Source: Galbula dea (Eukaryota; Chordata; Aves; Piciformes; Galbulidae). Taken from it: a stretch of 64,000 nt of DNA. The notes under the pieces were generated by a model. It was not told the origin of the DNA. It saw nothing but the letters and a program-made list of their open reading frames with translations, and searched no databases. Position numbers and translations under genes: made by a program. Below are positions 1 through 9,901 of this stretch, in pieces. Location: NCBI GenBank assembly GCA_013399015.1, contig VWZX01002400.1:434001-498000 (forward strand), given 5' to 3'. The number at the start of each line of letters is the position of its first letter. The first letter of the stretch is position 1.

Positions 1-966
1 GAGGTGTAAACCTGGATTTCCCCTGGGCATCCCTGTGTTTGCTGGTCTCTAATCTTGTTGCCTGATGCCAAGCTGTCCAAAGAGGCTGTTGGACATGAAC
101 ATTAAACTCCAGTGCAGTGTGGGAGCTGCTGACATCCCAGCCTGGCCACGGAGCACAGCAGTGGGCCAAGTCTTTCTGCCAAGCTCTCTGCTCCCTAACA
201 GTGCTATCTCAATAATATTAATAATTAAGGGCTCAGGCTGGGGCTGGATATGCTTCCCAGGGGCTGCTGCCATGCACTTAAGCAACTGTGCTCCCAAGTC
301 AGCAGATGCCACCTCCTCTGCTTGATGGCCTTGGCCATCCCTGGCAGCAGCACATGGGTCAAGAGGAGAGGCAGCAATCACAGCAGGAGCCCTTCTCAAT
401 ATTTAAAGACTATTGATGAGCAAGACAGGCTAGGATGTTACAACAAAACCATGTCTAGACGTAGCAGAAAGTGAGGAGGCTGCTTTCCCTTGGTCCAGCA
501 GGAGAAAACAAGCTACTTGCTTAATTCCTCCTTTCTTTTTTAATGAAAAACAGAGAGATTTGCCCTATTCTGCAGCCCAGCTGATGATGCTGTGGGGGAA
601 AAAGATGGGTCTAGATGCCTGCAGGTCTTGGTCATCACTCACCCTGGCAGCAGTGGGACATCTTCCCCAGCATCTCAGAAGTGTTTCAAGTTTTGCTGTG
701 CTGTCAGCAATAATGAACTGAGAAGTAGGAGGAAGTCTTGTGAAAGAACTCTGAGAGGGAGAAAAACACATTGATGGGAAGAGAGAGTTATTAGTCTGGA
801 ATTAAAATAAATGGCTTTTCCTGTAAATCTGTGTTTCAGGGGCAGAGGCAGACTTGAATTTCTTCTATGACTATTGCAGCAGTTAGTGTTCTGAAATAGA
901 GCTTTTGTAGTGGCAGGGTCCTTTGTGATAGCTGTGATTGAGGTTATCTGTGTCATGATTTAGGTT
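1..966. other. Non-coding stretch, nothing recognised
   Basis: Unique-looking sequence with no supported gene or repeat. The last 12 bases (955-966) are the left copy of a target-site duplication. Confidence 0.5.
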
Positions 967-1494
967 AGCACTGGGGAGGCCACATCTCCAATTCTGGGGT
1001 CAGTTTTGGGCTTCTCACTCCAAGAAGGACATTGAGTGTGGCCAGAGAAGGGCAAGGAAGCTGGGGAAGGGTCTAGAGCACAAAGTGTTGTGAGGAGCAG
1101 CTGAGGGAACTGGGGTTGGTTAGCCTGGAGAAGAGGAGGCTCAGGGGAGACCTTCTCACTCTCTGCAACTCCCTGAAAGAAGGTTGGAGCCAGGTGGGGA
1201 TTGGTCTCTTCTTCCAAGGAACAAGGAATAGGACAAGAGGAAACAGCCTCAAGTTGTGCCAGGGGAGCTTCAGATTACATACTAGGAAGAATTTGTTCCC
1301 TGGCAGGGTTATCAGGCATTGGCCCAGGCTGCCCAGGGCAGTGGTGGAGTCACCATCCCTGGAAGTGTTCAGAAACTGCATAGACATGGTGCTTGGGGCC
1401 ATGGTTTCCTGGTGACCTAGCAGTGCTGGGTGGATGGTTGGTCTCAATGATCTCAGAGGTCTTTTCCAACCATGATGGTTCTCTGATCTGTGTT
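967..1494 (+). mobile_element. CR1 LINE 3' fragment with target-site duplication
   Basis: 5'-truncated CR1. The ORF2 C-terminal peptide is recognisable (RELGLVSLEKRRLRGDLL, then WPRLPRAVVESPSLEVF), and the 3' end carries TCTCAGAGGTCTTTTCCAACC. TGATTTAGGTTA at 955-966 recurs at 1495-1506, bracketing the insertion. Confidence 0.92.
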
Positions 1495-1506
1495 GTGATT
1501 TAGGTT

Positions 1507-2817
1507 ATATACATAACCTACAAGAAGAGAAGAGAGGAGGTGGCTGTCAAAAGCCTGATGTACAAGTCACTGTGGAGCATTATCTAAAGAGGAGGCTTTT
1601 GCAAGTTGCTGTAAAACATAAGGATAAGAGAAATCAAGCTCTTTTTTTTCCTCTCCAAGGACCATAACATCTTTTAAGGCTTAAATCTGCTTAATACTCT
1701 GTCTGCCCTCAGTTACTGAGCTGTTATGGTTTAATCTGCTGGAGCTTTCTGAATTCAGAGGCACTGAGTGGTCTGAGTGCTCTCCCTCTCTGCCCTTCCC
1801 TTTTCCTCACTGGTTCTTTTTTTGGTGGAGGAGCAAGAGGTAGGAATTTCATGTATGTATTAAATATTAAATGACATATTAGATGTCCTGCTTAGGTGAC
1901 TCCTGAGTGACCCTTTGCTGTGGTTCCCTGTTCAGCTCTCCTGCTCTTCCCTGTTCAGATGATCCACGTGCCTCCATGCTGTCAGGGCAGGGAGAGAGCT
2001 GAATTCATTTCCCATATCTGCCTCTAGTGTCAATATTTGTGTCAGGAAAGCACTTGTGCAGTTCTGTGGAGAAGTCACCATCTCCCTTCACTGCCCTTTT
2101 ATTTCTTCTGTGTTTGGAACATTTCTTCTTTAATATCCTCTGCAACCTTTGTTTCAGCTGCTGCTGCTGCTTCCCTTATCACTCTTTACACACTCCTCTA
2201 TCACCTCCTCAGTTTGCATCTACAAGTTTCCTCAAGTGCTTCCCTGCCCTGTAAACCCTCGAGGGCTTGCTGCTGGTTGCTCTCCTGCATGGCAATGGCC
2301 CATGCTGTGTACTTCAGCTGCAGGGCACCTTCAGCAGATGAATTCATTTCCAAACAGTTTGACTGCATAATTGCACTTTGTCTGGAAGCAAAAAGGTGTG
2401 CTGTCCAAGAGTGTGAGATGGCATCCCAGGCCCTCTCCTCCTACTGCTTCCTACTGATGTAGCATCCTGTTTTTAACCATCTCCAGCCTGGCTCTGGTGC
2501 ACAGCAGTGGGACAAGTCTTTCTGCAAAGCTGCTGAGCTTTGGAGCTACTGAAGTGACATGGAATCACTTTGGCCTTTGAACCCGGTTCCAAGTCAAGAT
2601 TGTAAGAGGACCATGGGGTGTGTGTCCCCCACAGTGCTCCAAACCTGGTGGCACCACTGTCTGGTAAGCTGGTGGAGCATGCAGAGCTTTCATTTTCAGA
2701 CCATGAATTGCCTAGGAAATGCTTTCCATTGCCTTCCTTGGTTCCTCTCTACTATTTTATTCCCTTTATTCCAATACTACAGTACCAAGTTGGTTCTTAT
2801 GAAGACAAAAGGCATAA
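1507..2817. other. Non-coding stretch, nothing recognised
   Basis: AT-rich to pyrimidine-rich sequence with short random ORFs only. No repeat or gene recognised. Confidence 0.5.
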
Positions 2818-2818
2818 T

Positions 2819-3012
2819 GGATCATAGAATCCTAGAAGGGACCTTAAAGATCATCTAGCTCCAACCCCCTGCAATGGGCAGGGATGCCACCCACTAGACC
2901 AGGTTGAACACTGCCAGGGATGAAGCATCCACAACCTCTCTGGGCAACCTGTTCCAGTGTCTCAGCACTCTCTGGGTAAAGAACCTCCTTCTAATCTCCA
3001 GTCTGTGGATCA
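2819..3012 (-). mobile_element. CR1 LINE 3' fragment
   Basis: Begins with the reverse-complement CR1 tail (ATCATAGAATCCTAGAAGGG), then the AAAGATCATCTAGCTCCAACC block and the CTCTGGGCAACCTGTTCCAG block. Diverged beyond about 3012. Confidence 0.88.
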
Positions 3013-3408
3013 TACTCAATAGATCAAACTTCTGGGAGAGGAGTCTTTATCTTTTCAGGAAGAAGGAGACATTCCTGACTCTTCATTAAAATCCCCCAGC
3101 AGTAAGGTTTTGTTGCTCCAGTGGCTATCCACAGAAGCCAAACTCTCTCTCTTGGCCCTTTTTGCCCTCTGCATGCCGTACATTCCTCGTGTCCGGATGA
3201 GCTGGGATCTGGGAAGTCTCATTAGTTCCTCTTGACCTTCCCCTGGCTTGTTGCCATTTTCCCAATGCTATCCATAAAGGAATTCCCCTTTTTCTCTCAG
3301 GTTCCTGGATTCAGCTTTTGGTTTAGGAGAAGCTGCCCTAGCACAGGACAGTGGCAATCATTTTGGTGACTTTAATGGAATTAGAGGAGCTGACTGGGAG
3401 TTTCCAGG

Positions 3409-3634
3409 GTTGCTGATAGGAACAGACCACTGCCTTCTCCTTCAGCATCCTGATTAACCCCATCCCCAGTCATCACCACACGTCTTACCCTGCTTTTTGG
3501 AGGCACCCTGGCATGCTTCTGTTGCTGATAGGAACAGACCACTGCCTTCTCCTTCAGCATCCTGATTAACCCCATCCCCAGTCATCACCACACGTCTTAC
3601 CCTGCTTTTTTTGGAGGCACCCTGGCATGCTTCT
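3409..3634. repeat. Tandem duplication, 112-bp unit, two copies
   Basis: 3409-3520 and 3521-3634 are the same sequence (GTTGCTGATAGGAACAGACC to CTGGCATGCTTCT). They differ only by a T run of five versus seven. The unit is non-coding. Confidence 0.95.
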
Positions 3635-5236
3635 CCAGCCCTGCAAGAGCACAGAAAGGGAGACTGTGCCTGAAAACACCAGCCCTGGCTTTTTTGCAGC
3701 TAGTACTTCAGGTTGTTGCAATGACATAGTGGAGACCACTGAGCAGATAAACAGTCAGAGCAATGTTGATTTGTCCTTGAAAAGCTCCGTGGGCGGTTGG
3801 GGAGGAAGAGGGGAGATGCATTGACTTGGACAGCTACTTACAGAAAACAGATGTGCAAGTTAGGAAACCCCAGTGATAAATCTGAACCCAGATGGCAGCC
3901 CTCTCATGAGTATTGAGAGTCACAGCCAACCATCAGTGCCTCTCAGTTTCTCTCCTGAAAGAACTCACCCTCTCCTGTAAAACACCAAGAGGGTTGTGTT
4001 TGTGTCCCACCCCCTCAACCTCCACTCTTGTTGGATGGAGCAACCTCCACCCTACAGATGTTCCTTGTCCTCCAGGCTAGAGAAGGAAGAGCAGGGCTGG
4101 ATATCATGGGGGCAGGCTTATTGGTTTATCCTTTTGCAAATGCCAGCCCTGAAGACACAAACAAGTAGTGCAGGATCTCTGCTGGCTTAAGGTAGCCACT
4201 CACTGATGGTGGGTGGCTTTTGGCAGCACCCACAGTTGGGGTGGATTTTAGGCAGTTGCAAGGTCTAGTTTCTTGCCAAAAAAAGAAAAGGAGGGACTTC
4301 TTGACTTGCTGTCTCAGGACCCTCCACAGATTCTCTGCAAGGCTGAGAGATTTCTGCTCCCTCCCTGCTAAAATGGGCAGGACCCCTGGAGCAACGAACC
4401 TCTTGCAGATACCTTCAGGAGCACCTGTGTTTTGCTGGTTTGAATCTCAGCTTTCCCCCCACCCTTCCTTCTGTCCTTTCTCAAGTTTATAAGGAAGCAA
4501 TTTTCAAGCTAAGTGTGGGCATCTTTTTCTCATCCCCATCTGAAAACTGCTTTTGAAGCAAGCTGGGGCTTGGTGAGCTGTGTAACCCTCCCTACATTGG
4601 AAAGCCTCTTCTGCAAGTCATCTGCCTCTTCTCAGCTTCTGGCATCTCCTCCTCCTCTGCTCTTCTAAAGTATTTTGTATGGGAATCTAATAGTTTTCAG
4701 CAGTTATTGTCTTAAGTGTGCAGTCTGTGAAATTACAGTCCTTTCCCCACAATATCATAAGGAGATTAAAGAGAAAGCCCAGATTTATGGGAGACAGCAA
4801 ATGAATACATTTATAACCTGAAGACAGACTCTAGAAAAGTCTCCTAAGGAAGCATTTGAAACTTGAGATCCCAGTTTAACCAAGTGCTTACCATTCAAGA
4901 GTGGCTTTTTCTGTGCTGGGGTTTGGTTTGTAGGGAGAGGTCCCCTGGTTTTTATCATTACCTTGATCTTGCTGCTCATGCCTTGGCCAGCTGACATCCC
5001 CATTACAGCCAGGCTGGGCTGTTGTTTTATTTCCATCTCCTTTTTGATGTATTGCTGTACCCTAAATGAATTTATTGCCAATCCCATTTGCAGCCCTGTT
5101 GAGTTAAATGGGTCCCTGGAGTGGACTGTGTTGTTAACACTGACAAACTTCATGACATAACATGTGCACAAATGGGCAGAACAAAGAAGTGCTGTGAAGG
5201 AATTAAGGAGCCTGGTGCTCTTTGCAGCCTGGCTGA
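3635..5236. other. Non-coding stretch, nothing recognised
   Basis: No gene, RNA or repeat recognised. The open frames here are short and lack any familiar pattern. Confidence 0.5.
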
Positions 5237-5283
5237 AGTCCATGTCCTCTTCCAGTGCTTGCCAAGAGTCCTGGTTGGTAAGG

Positions 5284-5775
5284 AATCATAGAATGGTTTG
5301 GGCTGGAAGGGACAGTTAAAGGTCATCTAGCTCAACCACCCTGCAGTCAGCAGGGACATCTGCACCTAGAGCAGGTTGCTCACAGCCCCAGACAACCTGC
5401 CCTGGGATGGTTCCAGGGATGGGACATCTCCCACCTCTCTGGGCAACCTGGGACAGGCTCTGACCACTCAGTATAAAACATTTCTTCCTTAGATCTAGTC
5501 TGAATCTCCTCTTCTAGTTTCAAACCATCAGCCCTTCTGCTGTCCCAACAGGTCCTGCTAAAATCCTGTCCCCATCTTTCCTACAGGCTCCCTTTAAATA
5601 CTGCAAGGCTGCAGTAAGGTCTCCCTGGAGCCTTCTCTTCTTCAGGCTGAACAACCCCAAGCCTCTCAGCCTGGCCTCACAGCAGAGGGGTTCCAGCATT
5701 TTTGTGGCCTCCTCTGGACCTGCTCCAACAGGTTGATGTTCTTCTTGTGCTGGGGGCTCCAGAGCTGAAGTAAAC
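5284..5775 (-). mobile_element. CR1 LINE 3' fragment
   Basis: Reverse-complement CR1 with tail ATCATAGAATGGTTTGGGCTGG. On the minus strand it reads ...LRGLGLFSLKKRRLQGDL... and then YLKGACRKDGDRI, so here the ORF2 frame is intact. That makes it a useful contrast to the frameshifted subfamily elsewhere in the window. Confidence 0.93.
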
Positions 5776-6103
5776 CACAAAACATTTACTGAGGCCACAT
5801 GTAGGAAGGGTGATGGGGAATGAGATCCCAGGCAGAGTTCTGGCTTGCCAAGGTTCATGGTTATCCTGCAACAGCATGGCCCAGAGTCAAACACTTGTGT
5901 GGAAGCACATGTGGGGTCATCCAGGGACTTGTTCTGCTCCTGGAGCAGCTGGTCCCTGCTGTCCATAACTGCTGGTCAGCAGCTGCCTCCCTTGGGCTGG
6001 GGCTTTTGGTTTGTTTTGTGGCCTTTGCTGATGTGAAGGTTTTGGCATGGAGCAAGCAGGATCAGGAAGGTTGGAGTCCCACTCTGTGTATGGAGGGGTT
6101 AAT

Positions 6104-6130
6104 AAATATATATATATATATATATATACA
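6104..6130. repeat. TA dinucleotide microsatellite
   Basis: A (TA)n run following AATAAA. The same length appears in the duplicate at 7276-7302, which argues that the second copy is not an independent locus. Confidence 0.9.
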
Positions 6131-6135
6131 TAAAA

Positions 6136-6238
6136 TAGAATCATTATGGTTGGAAAAGACCTCTGAGATCATTGGGGCCAACCATGCAAACCACTAAACC
6201 ATGTCCCCAAGCACATACAGGTTTTTGGAACACTTCAG
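6136..6238 (-). mobile_element. CR1 LINE 3' fragment
   Basis: Reverse-complement tail AATAGAATCATTATGGTTGG with AAAGACCTCTGAGATCATTG and a CACTAAACCATGTCCC block. It abuts a plus-strand CR1 piece, so two insertions sit head to head. Confidence 0.88.
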
Positions 6239-6407
6239 GTAGAAGTGAGGGGGGGGAGAGACTCTTTAGCTTGGTAGAAAGCAATAGGACAAGGGGGAAT
6301 GGCTTCAAACTGAAGGAGGGGAGATTTAGATGAGATCTTAGGAAGAAATTCTTTACCCAGAGGGTGCTGAGGCACTGGAACAGGCTGCCAAGAGAGGGTG
6401 TGGCTGC
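6239..6407 (+). mobile_element. CR1 LINE fragment, cut by an N
   Basis: Reads AGCAATAGGACAAGGGGGAA, then GAAATTCTTTACCCAGAGGG and CACTGGAACAGGCTGCCAAG. It stops at the N at 6408. Its continuation is at 7476-7690, where the last 76 bases of this piece are repeated. Confidence 0.88.
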
Positions 6408-6408
6408 N
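6408..6408. other. Single-N contig join
   Basis: One N separating a truncated CR1 from the second copy of the 944-bp block. It marks an artificial join rather than an ambiguous base. Confidence 0.85.
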
Positions 6409-7352
6409 AGTCCATGTCCTCTTCCAGTGCTTGCCAAGAGTCCTGGTTGGTAAGGAATCATAGAATGGTTTGGGCTGGAAGGGACAGTTAAAGGTCATCT
6501 AGCTCAACCACCCTGCAGTCAGCAGGGACATCTGCACCTAGAGCAGGTTGCTCACAGCCCCAGACAACCTGCCCTGGGATGGTTCCAGGGATGGGACATC
6601 TCCCACCTCTCTGGGCAACCTGGGACAGGCTCTGACCACTCAGTATAAAACATTTCTTCCTTAGATCTAGTCTGAATCTCCTCTTCTAGTTTCAAACCAT
6701 CAGCCCTTCTGCTGTCCCAACAGGTCCTGCTAAAATCCTGTCCCCATCTTTCCTACAGGCTCCCTTTAAATACTGCAAGGCTGCAGTAAGGTCTCCCTGG
6801 AGCCTTCTCTTCTTCAGGCTGAACAACCCCAAGCCTCTCAGCCTGGCCTCACAGCAGAGGGGTTCCAGCATTTTTGTGGCCTCCTCTGGACCTGCTCCAA
6901 CAGGTTGATGTTCTTCTTGTGCTGGGGGCTCCAGAGCTGAAGTAAACCACAAAACATTTACTGAGGCCACATGTAGGAAGGGTGATGGGGAATGAGATCC
7001 CAGGCAGAGTTCTGGCTTGCCAAGGTTCATGGTTATCCTGCAACAGCATGGCCCAGAGTCAAACACTTGTGTGGAAGCACATGTGGGGTCATCCAGGGAC
7101 TTGTTCTGCTCCTGGAGCAGCTGGTCCCTGCTGTCCATAACTGCTGGTCAGCAGCTGCCTCCCTTGGGCTGGGGCTTTTGGTTTGTTTTGTGGCCTTTGC
7201 TGATGTGAAGGTTTTGGCATGGAGCAAGCAGGATCAGGAAGGTTGGAGTCCCACTCTGTGTATGGAGGGGTTAATAAATATATATATATATATATATATA
7301 CATAAAATAGAATCATTATGGTTGGAAAAGACCTCTGAGATCATTGGGGCCA
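6409..7352. repeat. Duplicated block, copy 2 (944 bp), probably artefactual
   Basis: Matches 5237-6180 base for base as far as I can read, and begins and ends exactly at single Ns. Contains a second copy of the minus CR1 (6456-6947). Confidence 0.93.
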
Positions 7353-7353
7353 N
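7353..7353. other. Single-N contig join
   Basis: Separates the duplicated 944-bp block from a 121-bp scrap. Confidence 0.85.
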
Positions 7354-7474
7354 ATCATTGGTCTGTCATAGCTCTAACATGCTGCTGCTTCTGTGCTGGC
7401 CAGAATTGCCTTGTCTGCTCCTCTCCCATCTCTCCCATGTTAAGTTGGCACCTTGCTCCTTATTCTGAAGGCTT
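7354..7474. repeat. 121-bp scrap identical to 7690-7810
   Basis: Same sequence as 7690-7810, bounded by single Ns on both sides. A redundant assembly fragment. Confidence 0.93.
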
Positions 7475-7475
7475 N
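7475..7475. other. Single-N contig join
   Basis: Precedes a contig whose first 76 bases repeat the end of the contig that stops at 6407. Confidence 0.85.
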
Positions 7476-7690
7476 GAGATCTTAGGAAGAAATTCTTTAC
7501 CCAGAGGGTGCTGAGGCACTGGAACAGGCTGCCAAGAGAGGTTGTGGCTGCCCCATCCCTGGCTGTGTTCAAGGCCAGGCTGGATGTGGCCCTGGGCAAC
7601 CTGGTCTAGTGGGTGGCATCCCTGCCCATGGCAGGGGAGTTGGAGCTAGATGATCTTTAAGGTCCCTTCCAACCCAAACCATGCTGTGAA
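7476..7690 (+). mobile_element. CR1 LINE 3' end, continuation of 6239-6407
   Basis: Classic CR1 terminus: CTGGGCAACCTGGTCTAGTG, TTGGAGCTAGATGATCTTTA and GGTCCCTTCCAACCCAAACC. Overlaps 6332-6407 with one mismatch (GGTTGTGG versus GGGTGTGG). Confidence 0.93.
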
Positions 7691-7810
7691 TCATTGGTCT
7701 GTCATAGCTCTAACATGCTGCTGCTTCTGTGCTGGCCAGAATTGCCTTGTCTGCTCCTCTCCCATCTCTCCCATGTTAAGTTGGCACCTTGCTCCTTATT
7801 CTGAAGGCTT

Positions 7811-8400
7811 ATTCTGAAGTGGTGTGGAGAGAAGCCATCCATTTGTTGCGATGGTGCCCTGCTTGATGCTGGCACCTTCACATGGTCCCTGTGATGCTTG
7901 GGAACATCCCACCCTGGTCCTCTGAGCTGCTCTTGGGGTTGGGTGAGCAAGGCATGTGTGTGGCACTTGTGAATGAAACAGCTATGGCAAATTACCTGTT
8001 GAAATGACCTCAGTAATTAGAGCTGGAGAGTCAAATGAGGATAAGAGGCTCTATAATAGCATAAGCAAGGCTGTAATTTCCTGAATGGAAGACCCTTTAG
8101 AAACTGGTCTATGAAAGAGACTGGGACAACTGTTTAATACACTAGGTGAAACCCTGGTCATTAACACACTTGAAGACAATTTAGCACTCACTTCAGGTAA
8201 GAGGTGGGAGCATCTTCTAGGAACTGGTTAAGCCTGGTCTTTTCAGATAGAGAGATTTCTGGTATTGCTGTGTTGAAGTAGGATTTTGAAATGTGAGGGA
8301 GGACTCTTCTCTTGTGCTTTGAGTCAAGCAGGCTTAAGGATGACTCTGAAATATCCCAAGAAACCAAAATATCTGGGAACTCAAATTCCCCTGGGCATTT
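7811..8400. other. Non-coding stretch with an AT-rich block
   Basis: 8000-8180 is AT-rich and repeat-free, with TAATTA-type motifs. No gene recognised. Possible regulatory DNA, unproven. Confidence 0.4.
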
Positions 8401-8775
8401 CATGGAATCCCAGCATGGTAGACATCAAAAAGGACCTCTGGGGATCATCCAGTCCAACCCCCCTGCTCCAGCAGGGGCACCCACAGCAGCTTGCCCAGCA
8501 TCACCTCCAGCTGCCTTGGCAATCTCTTCTCTCTGGGCAGCCTGGGCCAGGGCTCTAACACCCTCACACCAAACAAGCTTCTCCTCCTGCTCAGCTGGAA
8601 CCTCCTGGCTTCCAGTTGGTGCCCAGTGCCCCTTGGCCTGTCCCTGGGCACCACTGAGCAGAGTCTGGCCCCAGCCTCATGCCCCCAGCCTTGAGCTCTT
8701 GCTGAGCATTGAGCAGCTCCCCTCTGAGCCTTCTGAAATCCCCAGGTCTCCCAGCTGCTCTGCCTCCTGCTGAGT
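8401..8775 (-). mobile_element. CR1 LINE 3' fragment, frameshifted subfamily
   Basis: Tail side GGACCTCTGGGGATCATCCA, then the GCAGCTTGCCCAGCATCACC block. Belongs to the subfamily with the shared 1-base deletion (near 8661-8690, read as GCATGAGGCTGGGGCC on the minus strand). Confidence 0.93.
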
Positions 8776-9711
8776 GTAAGTTTTGATGTTCTGCAGATGG
8801 CATTAAATCAAAAGACTTGTGGTTGGTCCTTTCAGGCTTTGTTTGTCAGTGGCACTGGTTCATTTAAGGGCAGGACTGACTTGTGTCCTCTGCAACCTGC
8901 TTAGCAGTGGAGCTCAGAAGGCTTTCTTGGTTTGAAGGCACCTGAGGATGGCTTGGCATGTACAGAGATCAATGTCAGCTCTCCAGCCTTTAGAAGAGCA
9001 ATTGCTGGTGGCTGATATCCTACCTGTTGCCATGTAAAGCTTTGCTCAGGGTTGGAGCAGAATCCTTAGCAGATGTCTGTGGAGTTTGGAGGACTTACCC
9101 TGGAAGCAGTAGCTCTGATGCCTTCTGCCTCTACCTGCAGAGACCTTGCTTTCTTTGAAGCTTTCCTTTTGCAGTAGAAGTGGCAGAGAAACATGGACCT
9201 GCTGCTCTTTGGGAGCTGGGGTTTGTGGTGGCAGTTGGCATTGCTGAGCACTGTTGGTATTGATTGGAGCTGAGGCAGTTAAGAGGCTCCCACTGCTTTC
9301 ACTGGAGGTTCTTCTGCATAAGGAGGCTTGAAGCAGAGGGGAGGACCATTAGTGTACAAACACTGCAGACAAGTGCCTGGCATCTGGAGGCATCTCACAG
9401 CCTTGTTTAAGCCTGAAATATTTCTTACTGACTGGCAAGGAGGCTAAGAAGAAGCAGATGTCTCAGCAATGTGTCTCACTGGTTCTGCACTGCCTGCCCA
9501 GGGGAGGTGCCATCCACTTTTACAAGAGGTGATGAGATGTAGAAGTGGGACTGGACATCTCCTCAGCAGGCTTCATCTGAAGAGCTTTCCTCCAAGGTGC
9601 ATTTCTCAATGGACTTGATCTTCTTAAATCTGCCCATATCCCATGCAAGTGGAAAATGATTGCTGTCTGTGAGGAAGCTGAAGCTGTAACTGTGAAAGGA
9701 TCCACAGAAGG
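8776..9711. other. Non-coding stretch, nothing recognised
   Basis: No gene or repeat recognised. Confidence 0.5.
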
Positions 9712-9901
9712 GTTGTCAAGCCCTGGCCCAGGCTGCCCAGGGCAGTGGTGGAGTCACCATCCCTGGAGGGGTCTCAAAGCCATGGAGATATGGTGCTGAG
9801 GGACATGGTTTAGAGGTGACCTGGCAGTGCAGCTGATCCTTGGACTTGATGAGCTTAGAGGTCTCTTCCAACTAAAATGATTCCATGACTCTCTGATTCT
9901 G
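9712..9901 (+). mobile_element. CR1 LINE 3' end
   Basis: CCCAGGCTGCCCAGGGCAGT through GAGGTCTCTTCCAACTAAAA, with a decayed ATTCCATGACTCTCTGATTC tail. Confidence 0.92.

Larger units (their letters stand above)
5237..6180. repeat. Duplicated block, copy 1 (944 bp)
   Basis: Appears identical to 6409-7352 at a constant offset of 1172, including the TA run. It holds a minus CR1 and unique flank. Probably the genuine copy, since both of its ends continue into ordinary sequence. Confidence 0.93.
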
